Translations under genes and position numbers: made by a program | Notes under the pieces: generated by a model | Databases searched by the model: none | Told to the model about the DNA's origin: nothing | What the model saw: the letters and a program-made list of their open reading frames with translations, nothing else | Assembly (NCBI RefSeq): GCF_000166135.1 | Contig: NC_014666.1 | Span: 4,898,001-4,962,000, forward strand | Direction: 5' to 3' | Origin: Pseudofrankia inefficax | Lineage (GTDB): Bacteria; Actinomycetota; Actinomycetes; Frankiales; Frankiaceae | Length of the DNA stretch: 64,000 bases | Shown: piece by piece, positions 1 through 9,900 of the stretch | Layout of the letters: the number at the start of each line of letters is the position of its first letter | Numbering within the stretch: the first letter of the stretch is position 1

Positions 1-684
1 CAGCGCCCTGCCGTTGCGCGGCGGCCGGAAGGCCCCCAGCAGCACCACCTCGGTCACCGCGAGCATCCCCCACAACGGGAACGCCATCGCGGTCACGAAC
101 GGCCACCCGTGCACCCCGCTGCCGACGATCCGCCCCAGGGCGGCGATCCAGACGATCAACAGCATCGACGCGACGACCACCAGGCCGTCGAGCACGACAA
201 GAGCATCCGAATACCGCGGCCGCCCCTCGCGACCCGGCGAGAGGGCAGGATCGTCGCGGCGGCCGGACTCGACCGGCAGCCACAGCAGCCCGGCCAGCGC
301 GAGCGCGGCCGGCACCAGGAACAACGCCTCGGCGGGACCCAGCGGCATGGTCTGATGCTGGCGCGGATATCGATATGTCCAGTCCGCGGCGCCGAAAACG
401 ACAAAAATGAGGAACAGTTCCAGCAACGCCCGCCAAAGACGCTCACGTCCCCGGGTACGCGCCACCCCCACGGCACCGACCACCGCCGCGGCCGCCGCCG
501 CGCACGACAACACCGCGCTCTGGGCAATCAACATCGACTGGCCGCCGAAGAGTACCGGGACAAGGACGGCAGTCAGGGCCAGCAGCACGGCACCAGCCCC
601 AAGCCGCCTAAATGTGCGCTCGGAAACCGGCTGAACCCCATCAATGCTCGAATTCTGGGGCACACCAGCCCTACGCCGTCGCAT
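1..684 (-). CDS. multi-pass membrane protein, N-terminal part only
   Basis: An open frame of 228 codons runs from an ATG at 684 off the left edge, so the C-terminus is missing. A GGAGGAGG ribosome site lies about 8 bases before the ATG. After about 25 polar residues there are roughly six hydrophobic helices (about residues 28-48, 52-72, 80-97, 113-132, 160-182 and 192-213), with an Arg-rich loop between helices 2 and 3. The segment LDGLVVVASMLLIVWIAALG resembles the membrane sensor halves of actinobacterial GGDEF/EAL proteins, but no catalytic domain is inside the window, so function is open. That it is a membrane protein is clear; the diguanylate-cyclase idea is only inference. Confidence 0.6.
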   Translation of the reverse strand, partial: MRRRRAGVPQNSSIDGVQPVSERTFRRLGAGAVLLALTAVLVPVLFGGQSMLIAQSAVLSCAAAAAAVVGAVGVARTRGRERLWRALLELFLIFVVFGAADWTYRYPRQHQTMPLGPAEALFLVPAALALAGLLWLPVESGRRDDPALSPGREGRPRYSDALVVLDGLVVVASMLLIVWIAALGRIVGSGVHGWPFVTAMAFPLWGMLAVTEVVLLGAFRPPRNGRAL

Positions 685-886
685 GGGTCACGCCTCCTCC
701 GACAAAGATGTCGCCCCCACGCCGACCGTCACACGTGGACGCACAGATCGGCTGGCAGGAAGCGGCGAGAAGCGACCGGGCCGCAGCCGGCGTCGGCGCC
801 CGCGGCCCGCGGACGACCATGACCATCACCTATGACGAGCTGACACGCCGAATCACCAGGATCCGCACCGTCCGAGCCGGACCTGA

Positions 887-1015
887 CGCGGCGGACCCCG
901 TCCAGGACCTGCGCTCAGCTACGACACCGTCTACTCGGTGGCGTTCTCGCCGGACGGGCGTGTTCTGGCCGCTGGCAGCTCCGATCACACCGCACGGCTA
1001 TGGGAAGCAACATGA
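887..1015 (+). pseudogene. WD40-repeat gene relic
   Basis: Read on the plus strand, bases 920-1015 encode one clean WD40 blade ([16 protein letters not shown], then [10 protein letters not shown]) followed by a TGA at 1013. The frame has a stop at 884-886 and no usable start after it, so there is no intact gene. A short frame starting at about 819 (MTITYDELTRR...) may be the shifted front part. The blade faces opposite to the large WD40 gene at 6913-10932, so it is not a simple tail of that gene. Most likely it is the decayed end of another WD40/STAND-type protein. Confidence 0.55.
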
Positions 1016-1133
1016 CCCTCGGCTTGGCCCGGTGATGCTGGGTCGCCATTTCCAGACTCGGCACCAGGAAGCCGCTGGCCCGCCGCCCGACGGGTGCTCC
1101 GGCGAGTGAGGTGTATGGCTCAACCGCGGAGCT

Positions 1134-4100
1134 TCAAGGCAGGCAGCGTTGTATGCGTAGCAGCGTCGCGGTGATGGCCGTGCCCGCGGACACGTCGTCG
1201 ATGAGGCCGAGGGCCAGGACATCGAGGATGACCGTGACGACGGCGGCTCTGCTGGACAGCGCGGCCGAGTCCAGAGCCTGTGCGAGGACGTGGCGGCGCT
1301 CCCCGGCGGGCAGGTGAGAGGTGAGCTGGACCAGGGCCGCCGCTCGCTGGTCCGGCTCGTCGATCGACGACGCCGCGGCCAGCGCGCGGGTGAGAAGCGG
1401 ACCCCGCTGCTCGGTGTTGAGTATGGGGATCAACGCCGTCAGCCCAGCGGCACGGATGGCTGGCTGTTCGATGGCCATCGCCGCGGCGAGCGCGTCGTCA
1501 AGGAGCGGTCCACGTTCTCCGGCGGGTATGTAGGGCACGAGGCCGGTCAGTGCCGCTGCCCGTGCGTCCGGCGGGCCTATGGCTGTCGCGGCGCGTCGTG
1601 CACCGCGGACCAGGTCGGCAGGCAGGTGCGGGGCCAGTGTCCGCAGCGCCGTCGCCCTGTCGTGCGGCTGGTCAAGGGTGACGGCTGCGGCCAAGGCCTG
1701 AGCGAGTAGGTCGGGAGGCAGGTGCGGGGCCAGCAACTCCAGGGCCTCGACCTGGCCCCGCGGCCAGGTGAGGTCCATACCGGCCTTCAATGCCTCCGCG
1801 AGCATCCGACCACGCTGCTCAGCGGGCACGAGCGGCGCGAGCGTGAGCAGCACCACCAGGCGGTCGGCCGGCCAGGGGATTGCCGCGGCAGCCCCGGCGG
1901 CGTCACCGAGGACCCATCGGCGTTCGCTGGCCGGTAGGCGGGCGGCGAGCGCGCTGAGAGCAGCGGTGCGGCGGTGGGCCGGGACGATGGTCGCGGCGAG
2001 GTCGCGGGCCGCGCTGATCAGCCTGTCGGGAAGGTGCGGCGCGATCCCTGCCAGAACGGCCGCCCGGTCGGTCGGGTCCTCCAGGCGGGACGCCGCGTCG
2101 AGTGTGCGGGCGAGCAGTTCGGCAGGCAGGTGCGGAGCCAGCCAGCGGAGCGCCGCCGCCCGCTGGTCGGACCGGTCGATGGTGACAGCGGCGTCGAAGG
2201 CGTTGCCGAGGAGGACGGGGGGTAGATGCGGTGCCAACGCCTGAAGCGAGTCCGCGCGCATCCGCGGCTGGTCAATCAGGGTGGCGGCGGCGAGCGCCTC
2301 GGCCAGCAGCGGGCCGCGTTGTTCCTCGGGCAGGTGCGGGGCGAGGCCGCCGAGCGCTGCCACCCGGTCATGTGCCTGGTCGATGGCGACGGCGGAGCTG
2401 AGTGCCTGTGCGAGCAGGTCGGCGGGAAGAAACGGAGCCACCCCGGCCAGCGCGGCGGCGCGCAGCGCCGGCTGGTCGATGGAAGTGGCGGTAGCCAACG
2501 CCACGGCGAGCAGTCCTCGACGGGAGCGCAGGTAGGGAGCGATGTGAACGAGCGCCGCCACGCGGTCGGTCGGCCAGGCGAGAGCGACGGCTTCCAGCGC
2601 CTCGGCGAGCAGCGGTTCCTGCTGGTCAGCGGGCTGCAACGGAACCAGCGCCGTCAGCGCTGTCGCTCGGGAGGCCGGCGCCGTGATCGAAGCGGCGCTG
2701 TCGTGAGCAAGCAGGAGCGCCTGGCCTCGCCGCGGGTCGGCGAGATGCGGCCCGAGGGCCGTCAGCGCCGCGGCGCGGCTGTGCGGCGACGAGATGGCTG
2801 TGACAGCGTCGAGCGCTTCGGTGAGCACCGGCCCGCGCTGGGCGGCCGTGAGGCTCGGAAGTAGCCCGATCAGCGTCGCGATGCGGTCGGACGGTCGGTC
2901 GCCCGCGCTGGCGGAGGCGAGCGCCGACACCAGGACGGCAGTAGGCAGATGCGCCGCGAGAGACGCGAGCGCGGTGGTCCTTTCGGCCGGTAGGTCGATC
3001 TTCGTCGTGCTGACGAGCGCCTCGGCGACGGCTACGTCGCGAGTATCCGCCGGGAGATATGCGGCCAGTCCAGCCAGCGCTGAGACGCGTGCGGTAGGCC
3101 TGGAAATGGCCTTGGCGACGCCGAGCGCGCGGCGGAGCAGGTTCGGTGGCAGCAAGGGGGCAAGCCTCGACAACGCCCTCGCGTTGCCGGTCGAGGTGTC
3201 AATCGCCTTGGTGGCGTCACGGACCGCGTCATCCGAGGGCCCGGCTGCCGCGGACCGGTCGGCCATGGCCGCCAACGCGTCCGCGAGCGCTGCTGTGCGC
3301 TGCCAGGTGGGCAGATGGGGGGCCAGCGCGGTCAACGCCGTGAGACGGGCCGCCGGCCTGTTGATCGACCGCGCCACCGCCGCGGCTTCGACGAGCTGCG
3401 TCGGCGGCAGATGCGGGGCCAGCTCGGCGAGCGCGGTCGCGCGCCGTTCAGGCGGCTCGAGGCCGGCCGCTGCGCCCAGCGTCGTGCGCAGCAGAGCGTC
3501 GCGCTGGTCGACCGGTAGCCGCGGGATCAGCGCGGTGAGCGCGGACACGCGGGCGGCCCGCGGGCCTATCGCGCGTGCTGCCGCGACTGCCTCGGGGAGC
3601 TGATCGGCAGCCAGATACGGAGCCAGGTGGATCAGCGTGGCGGCGAGGTCGACGGGCTCATCGACGGCCAGCGCCAGCGCCAGCGCGTCACCGAGCAGAT
3701 CTGGCGGGAGGTGCGGTGCCAAGATGCCCATGGCGACGGCCCGACGGTCGGGCTGGTCGATCGCGCTCGCGGTCGCAAGCGCGCGCCGCACGAGGCGGCC
3801 GCGGTGGTCAGAGGGCAGGCTCGGCAGCAGGGCGGTCAGCGTCGCTATTTGCTCGTCTGGGTTCTCGAGACTATCGACGGTGGTGAGACCGTCGGCGAGC
3901 ACCGGTGCACGTTGCTCGGCGGGCAAATAGGGCGCCAAGGTGGCGAGTTCCGCCACTCTGGCGCCGGCCGGGCCGATCACGGCGACCGCCGCGAGCGCCT
4001 GCTGGACTACGGGCGCGCGGTAATCGGGCGGCAGGTGACCCAGCAACTCGGTGAGGGTCACGGCTCGGGCGTCGGGTCCGGTGCCCGCGGCCGCCGTGAG

Positions 4101-6632
4101 CACCGGGCCGATCAGCTCGCCGGGCAGGTGCGGAACCAGGCTGGCGAGCGCGCGGTGTCTCTCGTTGAGCCGGTCGATGGCGAGGACGGCGGCCAAGGCT
4201 TCGGCGAGCACCGGCCCGCGGCCATCCTCGGTCACTTGCTGCGCAAGGTCCGTCAGCGCACTCGCGCGCGCTGCTGGCGTGGTGATCTCTCTGGCAAGGA
4301 CCGTTGCCTCGCGGAGGAGATCAGTCGACAGGTACGGGGCGATCGCCGCCAGCGCAGCCGCCTGGTCGTTCGGCCAGGTGACAGATCCGACCGCGGCGAG
4401 CACGGCGGCGAGCAGCGGGCCCCGCCGCTCGACCGCCACTCGCGGGGCCAACGCCGTCAGCGCCGCTACACGAGACAGCGGCCTCTCGATGGCCCCAGCG
4501 ATCACCAACGCCTGATCAAGCAGTCCGCCGGACAGGTAGGGCGCCAGGCCGACCAGAGCGGTTTCCCGGTAGTCCGACCGCACGGAAGCAGTAGCCGTCT
4601 CCAGCGCCTCGCGCAGCAGGTCGGCGGGCAGACAGGGCGCGAGCCCTACAAGCGCTGCTACTCGATGGTCCGGACGGTCGACGGCGCTAGCGAGCGCAAC
4701 GGCTCTCGCCTGGAGCGTGCCCGCCGGACTGGCGGTCAGATGCGGGACCAGCTCGGTCAGCGCCGTGACTTGCTGATCCGGACGGCCGATGGCCGCCACG
4801 GCGGCCAAGGCGGCACCGAGCAGCGAGGCACGTTGTTTCGGCGCCAGATCGTCGGCCAGGCCGGTCAGGGCGGCGGCCCGGGCAGCCGGGTCGGGAATCG
4901 CCTGGGCGTAGGCGAGCGCCCTGGGCGGCGGCCAGAGCCCGGCCTTCACGGCGTGGATCAGCAGCGGAGGGGGAATGTTCGCGGCCATGCTGGTGACCGA
5001 CCCGATGAGCAGCGCATAGCCAGCCAGACGGACGAAGACCTCGGCGTCCGGGTGCGGCCTGGTCTGCGCGTCGTTCCAGGCCGCGCGGATCGTCGCCAGG
5101 TAGGCGGCCGTACTGCCCAGTCCCTCGTGGACGGTGTACCAGACGTTCTCGGCCCGTCCGCCGGCTGTCGACCGCTCGGCGGCCAGGAGCCGGTCGACCG
5201 ACGCGGCATCGTCGGCGGCCAGCAGATGGGTGACGGTCGCGGCGAGGGCATAGTGATCTACCTCGTCGAACGCCGCGGCCTCGGGTATCTGGCGAAGCCC
5301 GGTCGAGAGACCACCCCACCGTTGCATCAGCCACTGGCTGAGCAGCCTGTGGGCTGCACGTCGTTGACGGTCGGGCAGGGTGATCCGGGCATAGTCGATC
5401 AGTAGGTCATGCAGCTGGACCGTCTGCGAGACCGGGTCGATGCGCACCAGGGAGTGTCGGGCGAACAGGTCGAGGAGATCCTCGGCGTCGAGCTCGTCGA
5501 GCCCACCCGTTTCCCGCCACAACGCTGCAACGGCCGCCGCCGGAAGATAGCCCCGGGCCTCGACCACCGCCAGTTCGCGAAACCGCAGCGCGTCGGCCTC
5601 GGGAAAGGCATTGACCGACGCCTCCAGCGCGGCCAGTAGCGTCGGATGCGGGTAGCCGGGGAATCGGCTTTTGATCGCGGCGAGGTCGGCACGGCTCAGC
5701 CGCTCCGCGACGGTCCGCCAGCGCCGCCCGGTGCCCACCATCGCGCCGACCAGCGCCAGCGCCAGCACGAGCCCGCCGCACCGGCGCACGATTCCGTCCG
5801 ACTCGGCCGGCAGGTCGGCGACCTCGCAGCGAGCGTAGGAGGCCAGCACCCGCCGCGACGTCTCCGTGTCCGCCATCGTCAGCTCATGAAGCGCCGCATC
5901 GCCGAACAGAGCGTCCTTCGAACGCGTCGTCACCAGGAGCCGCACCCCCGGAGGGACCCTGAAAGCCTCCAGTACGACGACGTCCCACACGTCGTCGAGC
6001 ACGATCAGCGCGCGGGCACCGTCCAGGACGCCACGCAGGCGCCGGGTGCCCTCGGCGACGGCCGGGACCGGCGCATGGTCCGCGAAAGCCGCGAGCACAT
6101 CGGCGATCTTCTCGGCGAGGATCGGCTCGCGTCCGATGGCGACCCAGGCGATGCCGTCGGGGAACTTCTCGACGACGTTCGCGTCCTGGACGAGCGCGGC
6201 GGCCAGCGTCGACTTCCCGACGCCGCCCATGCCGACGATGGCCACGACCTGCCCGGGCGGCCGCGCGCACAGCAGATCGCGCACGGCGGCGGCGTCCGCG
6301 GTTCTGGCGACGAAATGTGCGGGCACCACGGGTAGGAGATCGCGCGAGGGCACTGCCCGGAAAGGACGCGTCGCCTCCCAGCCAGCAGCAAACACGCTGC
6401 TATCCGGACAACGGGCCGCCGCAGCCGTCAACAGCCGACGCCGGCCATCCCGGACCGCGCCGTGCTCCAGCTCGGCGGCCACCTCCTGCCAGAACTCGAG
6501 CGCGTTCCTGGCCCGCCACGACGGGACCAGCTCGGCAGACCAGCCGGTGGCCGCCAACAGGTGCGTGGCCGATCCGGCATCCGCGAAACGCCTGGCGAGC
6601 TCCCGAATCTCGATCTCCGAGAGGCGTTCCAC
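1134..6632 (-). CDS. EAD-like/NB-ARC STAND ATPase with long helical-repeat C-terminus
   Basis: A predicted STAND-family signalling ATPase of about 1832 residues. The N-terminal 80 residues are a helical domain resembling bacterial effector-associated domains (EAD); an HMM is needed to say which EAD family. NB-ARC follows, with Walker A GMGGVGKS (about residue 134), Walker B ALIVLDDVWD (about 211), the sensor LLVTTR, a GLPLA-like GGLVLAL and an MHD-like LHDLL. From about residue 575 to the end runs an array of about 35 repeats of the form xAALxxLAPHLPxxLLxxAL. In related proteins EADs recruit effectors by like-with-like contacts and the repeats act as sensor. I chose GTG 6632 because GGGGAGG sits 8 bases upstream; an ATG at 6692 adds 20 residues. 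It lies 280 bases behind the TIR gene in the same direction. Confidence 0.85.
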   Translation of the reverse strand: MERLSEIEIRELARRFADAGSATHLLAATGWSAELVPSWRARNALEFWQEVAAELEHGAVRDGRRRLLTAAAARCPDSSVFAAGWEATRPFRAVPSRDLLPVVPAHFVARTADAAAVRDLLCARPPGQVVAIVGMGGVGKSTLAAALVQDANVVEKFPDGIAWVAIGREPILAEKIADVLAAFADHAPVPAVAEGTRRLRGVLDGARALIVLDDVWDVVVLEAFRVPPGVRLLVTTRSKDALFGDAALHELTMADTETSRRVLASYARCEVADLPAESDGIVRRCGGLVLALALVGAMVGTGRRWRTVAERLSRADLAAIKSRFPGYPHPTLLAALEASVNAFPEADALRFRELAVVEARGYLPAAAVAALWRETGGLDELDAEDLLDLFARHSLVRIDPVSQTVQLHDLLIDYARITLPDRQRRAAHRLLSQWLMQRWGGLSTGLRQIPEAAAFDEVDHYALAATVTHLLAADDAASVDRLLAAERSTAGGRAENVWYTVHEGLGSTAAYLATIRAAWNDAQTRPHPDAEVFVRLAGYALLIGSVTSMAANIPPPLLIHAVKAGLWPPPRALAYAQAIPDPAARAAALTGLADDLAPKQRASLLGAALAAVAAIGRPDQQVTALTELVPHLTASPAGTLQARAVALASAVDRPDHRVAALVGLAPCLPADLLREALETATASVRSDYRETALVGLAPYLSGGLLDQALVIAGAIERPLSRVAALTALAPRVAVERRGPLLAAVLAAVGSVTWPNDQAAALAAIAPYLSTDLLREATVLAREITTPAARASALTDLAQQVTEDGRGPVLAEALAAVLAIDRLNERHRALASLVPHLPGELIGPVLTAAAGTGPDARAVTLTELLGHLPPDYRAPVVQQALAAVAVIGPAGARVAELATLAPYLPAEQRAPVLADGLTTVDSLENPDEQIATLTALLPSLPSDHRGRLVRRALATASAIDQPDRRAVAMGILAPHLPPDLLGDALALALAVDEPVDLAATLIHLAPYLAADQLPEAVAAARAIGPRAARVSALTALIPRLPVDQRDALLRTTLGAAAGLEPPERRATALAELAPHLPPTQLVEAAAVARSINRPAARLTALTALAPHLPTWQRTAALADALAAMADRSAAAGPSDDAVRDATKAIDTSTGNARALSRLAPLLPPNLLRRALGVAKAISRPTARVSALAGLAAYLPADTRDVAVAEALVSTTKIDLPAERTTALASLAAHLPTAVLVSALASASAGDRPSDRIATLIGLLPSLTAAQRGPVLTEALDAVTAISSPHSRAAALTALGPHLADPRRGQALLLAHDSAASITAPASRATALTALVPLQPADQQEPLLAEALEAVALAWPTDRVAALVHIAPYLRSRRGLLAVALATATSIDQPALRAAALAGVAPFLPADLLAQALSSAVAIDQAHDRVAALGGLAPHLPEEQRGPLLAEALAAATLIDQPRMRADSLQALAPHLPPVLLGNAFDAAVTIDRSDQRAAALRWLAPHLPAELLARTLDAASRLEDPTDRAAVLAGIAPHLPDRLISAARDLAATIVPAHRRTAALSALAARLPASERRWVLGDAAGAAAAIPWPADRLVVLLTLAPLVPAEQRGRMLAEALKAGMDLTWPRGQVEALELLAPHLPPDLLAQALAAAVTLDQPHDRATALRTLAPHLPADLVRGARRAATAIGPPDARAAALTGLVPYIPAGERGPLLDDALAAAMAIEQPAIRAAGLTALIPILNTEQRGPLLTRALAAASSIDEPDQRAAALVQLTSHLPAGERRHVLAQALDSAALSSRAAVVTVILDVLALGLIDDVSAGTAITATLLRIQRCLP
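1200..4920 (-). repeat. array of about 35 helical (HEAT/TPR-like) coding repeats
   Basis: I counted about 35 units each carrying a variant of LxxLAPHLP, spaced about 34-39 residues (average near 106 bases). Two unit types are mixed: a short one continuing PADLLxxAL and a longer one continuing PxxQRGPLLxEALAA. Periodicity is also visible in the DNA as recurring GGTGCGGGGCCAG-like blocks. This is the likely ligand-sensing part of the STAND protein. The array is very regular, as expected for repeats that expand or are homogenised by recombination. Confidence 0.8.
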
Positions 6633-6912
6633 CCCCGCGGCCTCCCCCGCAACGATTCCCGGCGACCACGTACCGGACGAGAAACCCATCATCGCACTGG
6701 AAGGTTTCGGATCGGTCCGCCCCGGCTGGCGGGGCCACGATGCCCCGCTGAGACGGTTGGTCTGCGGGTCCGTCGCCCACGCGGCACCGGCCCGATTCAG
6801 CCTGACGATCGTCGAACATCCGACCGTCCGGTTCGGGCTCTACCGCGATGACGGTGCGTCACGACCGCCGGCAGAGGCTCCATGGTCGATCCCGCCACCC
6901 GATGAAAGGAAG

Positions 6913-9900
6913 TTAGGAAACGCACCGCAGTATAGTCACTTCGCGACCGGCGGCGCAGCACAGGAATTCGTCGTTCCATGTCAGGCGGCTGATCGGACCG
7001 TTGATTCTGAGCGAAGAGACCGCGACACCTCCGGCGACGTCCCAGATCCGGATTGTTCCGTCGTGACCGCCACTCGCCAGCAACTCGCCGTGCGGCGAGA
7101 ACGCCACCCCGGCTACGGCGCCTCTATGGCCGGTAAGAACCCGGCCCGCGACACCTGTCATCGCGTCCCACAGTCTCACCGTCCCGTCGGCGCTACTCGT
7201 GGCGAATAGTCCGCCTACAGGCGAAAACAGTCCCCCGGTCACCGGCCCGCTGTGGCCGGCGAGGACGGTTTTTTCGGCACCGGTCACCACATTCCAGAGC
7301 TGTACGGTGCAATCGGGGCCACTGACAGCGAGAAATCGACCATCCGGGGAGAAGGCCGGCCTGGATTTCATCCTGTCGGCGCCGTGGAGGACAGCGCGGT
7401 CGGCGCCTGTGGCGACATCCCACAAGCGCACTGTTCCGTGCGCGCCGCCGGTGGCGATTGTCTGGCCGTCTGGCGAGAAGAGAACAGTCAGGATACGACC
7501 GCTGTGACCGACGAGAGCCCGACGTTCGACTCCAGCCTCCGGATCCCACACTCGCGCTGTACGGTCGTGGCTGCAGGTTGCGAGCAGACTTCCGTCCGGC
7601 GAAAATGCCGCACCGGAGATGGGCCGGGTATGCCCGACAAGAACGGCGCGCTGGGCTCCGGAGGCTGGATCCCACAGCCGCACTGTGTTGTCGAAGCAAT
7701 CGGTGGCGAGCAGGCGCCCGTTGGGCGAGAACGCGACGACGTTACCCCAGCCGGCGTAGCCATCGAGGGCCGGGTGTTCCGCGCCAGTTTCGACGTCCCA
7801 CAGCCGCACCGTCTTGTCGTCGCTACCGGTGGCGATCAAGCGGCCGTCCCGTGAGAATACGGTTTCTGTCACCTGGTGGGTGTGGCCGCCGCGGGCCTGA
7901 TGGTCGGCTCCGTCCGCCACATCCCAGATCAGCGCGTAGGTGTCATCGCTGCCCGTGGCGAGGACCTGGCCATCGGGCGAGAACGCCAGCCCGTTGACGG
8001 GCCGCCCGTGGCCAGAAAGGATGGCGTTCGCGGTGCCCGTCGCGGAGTTCCATAAGCGGACCGTCCAATCCTCGCTACTCGTGGCGATCACCCTGCCGTC
8101 AGGCGAGAAAACGGCGCCCGACACTCCACCCGTGTGGCCAGCGAGAATCGCGTGTTCGACCCCGGTCGCGAGGTCGAACAGCAGCACGGAGCGCGCGTGG
8201 CCTACGACCGCGAGCAGCCGCCCGTCGGGCGAAAACGTCACACCGGTTACCCGGCCTTTATAGTCGGTGATGACGGTCAGTTCATCACCGGTCGCCGCAT
8301 CCCAGAGCCGTACTGTGCGGTCATATCCTCCGGTGACGACCATACGCCCATCCGGGGAAAACCGGACCACCTTGATCGAGCCGGCGTGACCCGTGAGGAC
8401 AACCGGTTCCGCGGTCGCGCCGGGCCTCCAGATGCGTGCCGTTCTGTCGGCGCCTCCGGTAACCAGGAGGCGACCATCCGGCGAGAACGCCATCGTGGTC
8501 ACCGCACCGACGTGGCCGGTAAAGGCCGCTCGCTCGGCGCCGGTGACGACGTCCCACAGTCGTGCTGTTCCGTCCTGCCCGCCGGTCGCTACCAGGATTT
8601 CTTCCGGCGAGAAGACGAGCGCGTTCACCGCCCGATCATGCCCAGCAAGGCATGCGCGCTCGGTTCCTGTTCCCGCGTCCCAGAGGCGCGCTGTCCCCTC
8701 AGCACCATAGGTCGCGAGCGTGCTGCCGTCAGGTGAAAATGCCACGGTGGTAGCGGTGCCGCCATACCCGGGGAGAACCGCGCGCACAACTCCGGTGGCG
8801 ACATCCCACAGTCGCGCTGTGCCGTCACTGGCGCCTGTCGCCAACAGACGACCGTCAGGTGAGAAGACGACCATCCCGACCGGCGCGGTGTGCCCGGCAA
8901 ACGCCCGGAGCTGCGTGGGATTCTTTCTGTCTGTGGACCAGCCGAAACCGAGATAGGGGCGGGCCAGGGTTTGTGTGTACGCCCGCGCGCTCGTGGCAAG
9001 TCCTGGGACCGCGGCGGCGCAGGCGGCCAGGGTGGGGCCGAGGCCACCGGGCGGGGGCGGGCCGGTCAGCAGATGGGCGTTCTGAGCAAGGGCGCGCGCG
9101 AGCAGCGGAGCCTCGTCCCCGCCGACCGTGGCCAGGTCATTCTCGGCCGTCAAGGTCGAACTGGTACGGCGGATAGACGCCGCGATCCAGCGCAGATCCC
9201 GGGCAACCGCGGCGGCCTCATCGACCTGGCCGGCGGCGAGAAGGTGCCCGGCCAGGCGCCGGGTCAGGTAGTCGCTCGCCCGACCGTCGGGCAACGCCCA
9301 CCAGGCGCCTGGGGCTTCCTGTGCAGTGAGGCGCGCACGGATGCCTGTCAGCAACGCCTGATGGGTGAGGCGTAGCCCGTCCACGCCGAGCTCGCGGCGC
9401 AGGTGGGCGCGAACGACGTCGTGCAGGGCGATCACAGCTCCGGAGCCGGTCCACCGCCGTCGGATCAGCCGTAGGTCAAACAGCCGGTCGCAGAGCTCGT
9501 CGGCCTCGAACGCGTCGAGCCCGCCTGACCCCTGCCAAAGGAGGCCGACGACCTCGACGGGCACATCGTCGTCCTCGGGAAAGACACTCAGCTCCAGATA
9601 GCGGCGCTGGTTCTCAGGGTGAAGGAGCGACAGGCTGGCCCCGACCGACTGGCGGACGCTGACGCTGCGGCTGCGCTCGTCTCCGATATCGAGAGTCGCC
9701 GGTCCGGCGCCCTGCAGGCGCAGGACCAGTTGTTCAGCGGCCAGGGCAGGAGCGGCATGCTCGGCCACATCCTTGGCGAGCTTGCTCGCTGCCAGGCTCA
9801 GGAGCAGCGGCCAGTTGCCGGACACCGCTCGCAGCCGAGCCACGACCTCGTCGGGGAGCTCACCGATTCCGGCGCACAGCACGTCGCGCGCTTCCTCATC

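Noticed and set aside
1134-4900. DNA repeats as a CRISPR or tandem satellite array
   Set aside because: The repeats are imperfect, in frame, and encode a regular helical protein array inside one gene.
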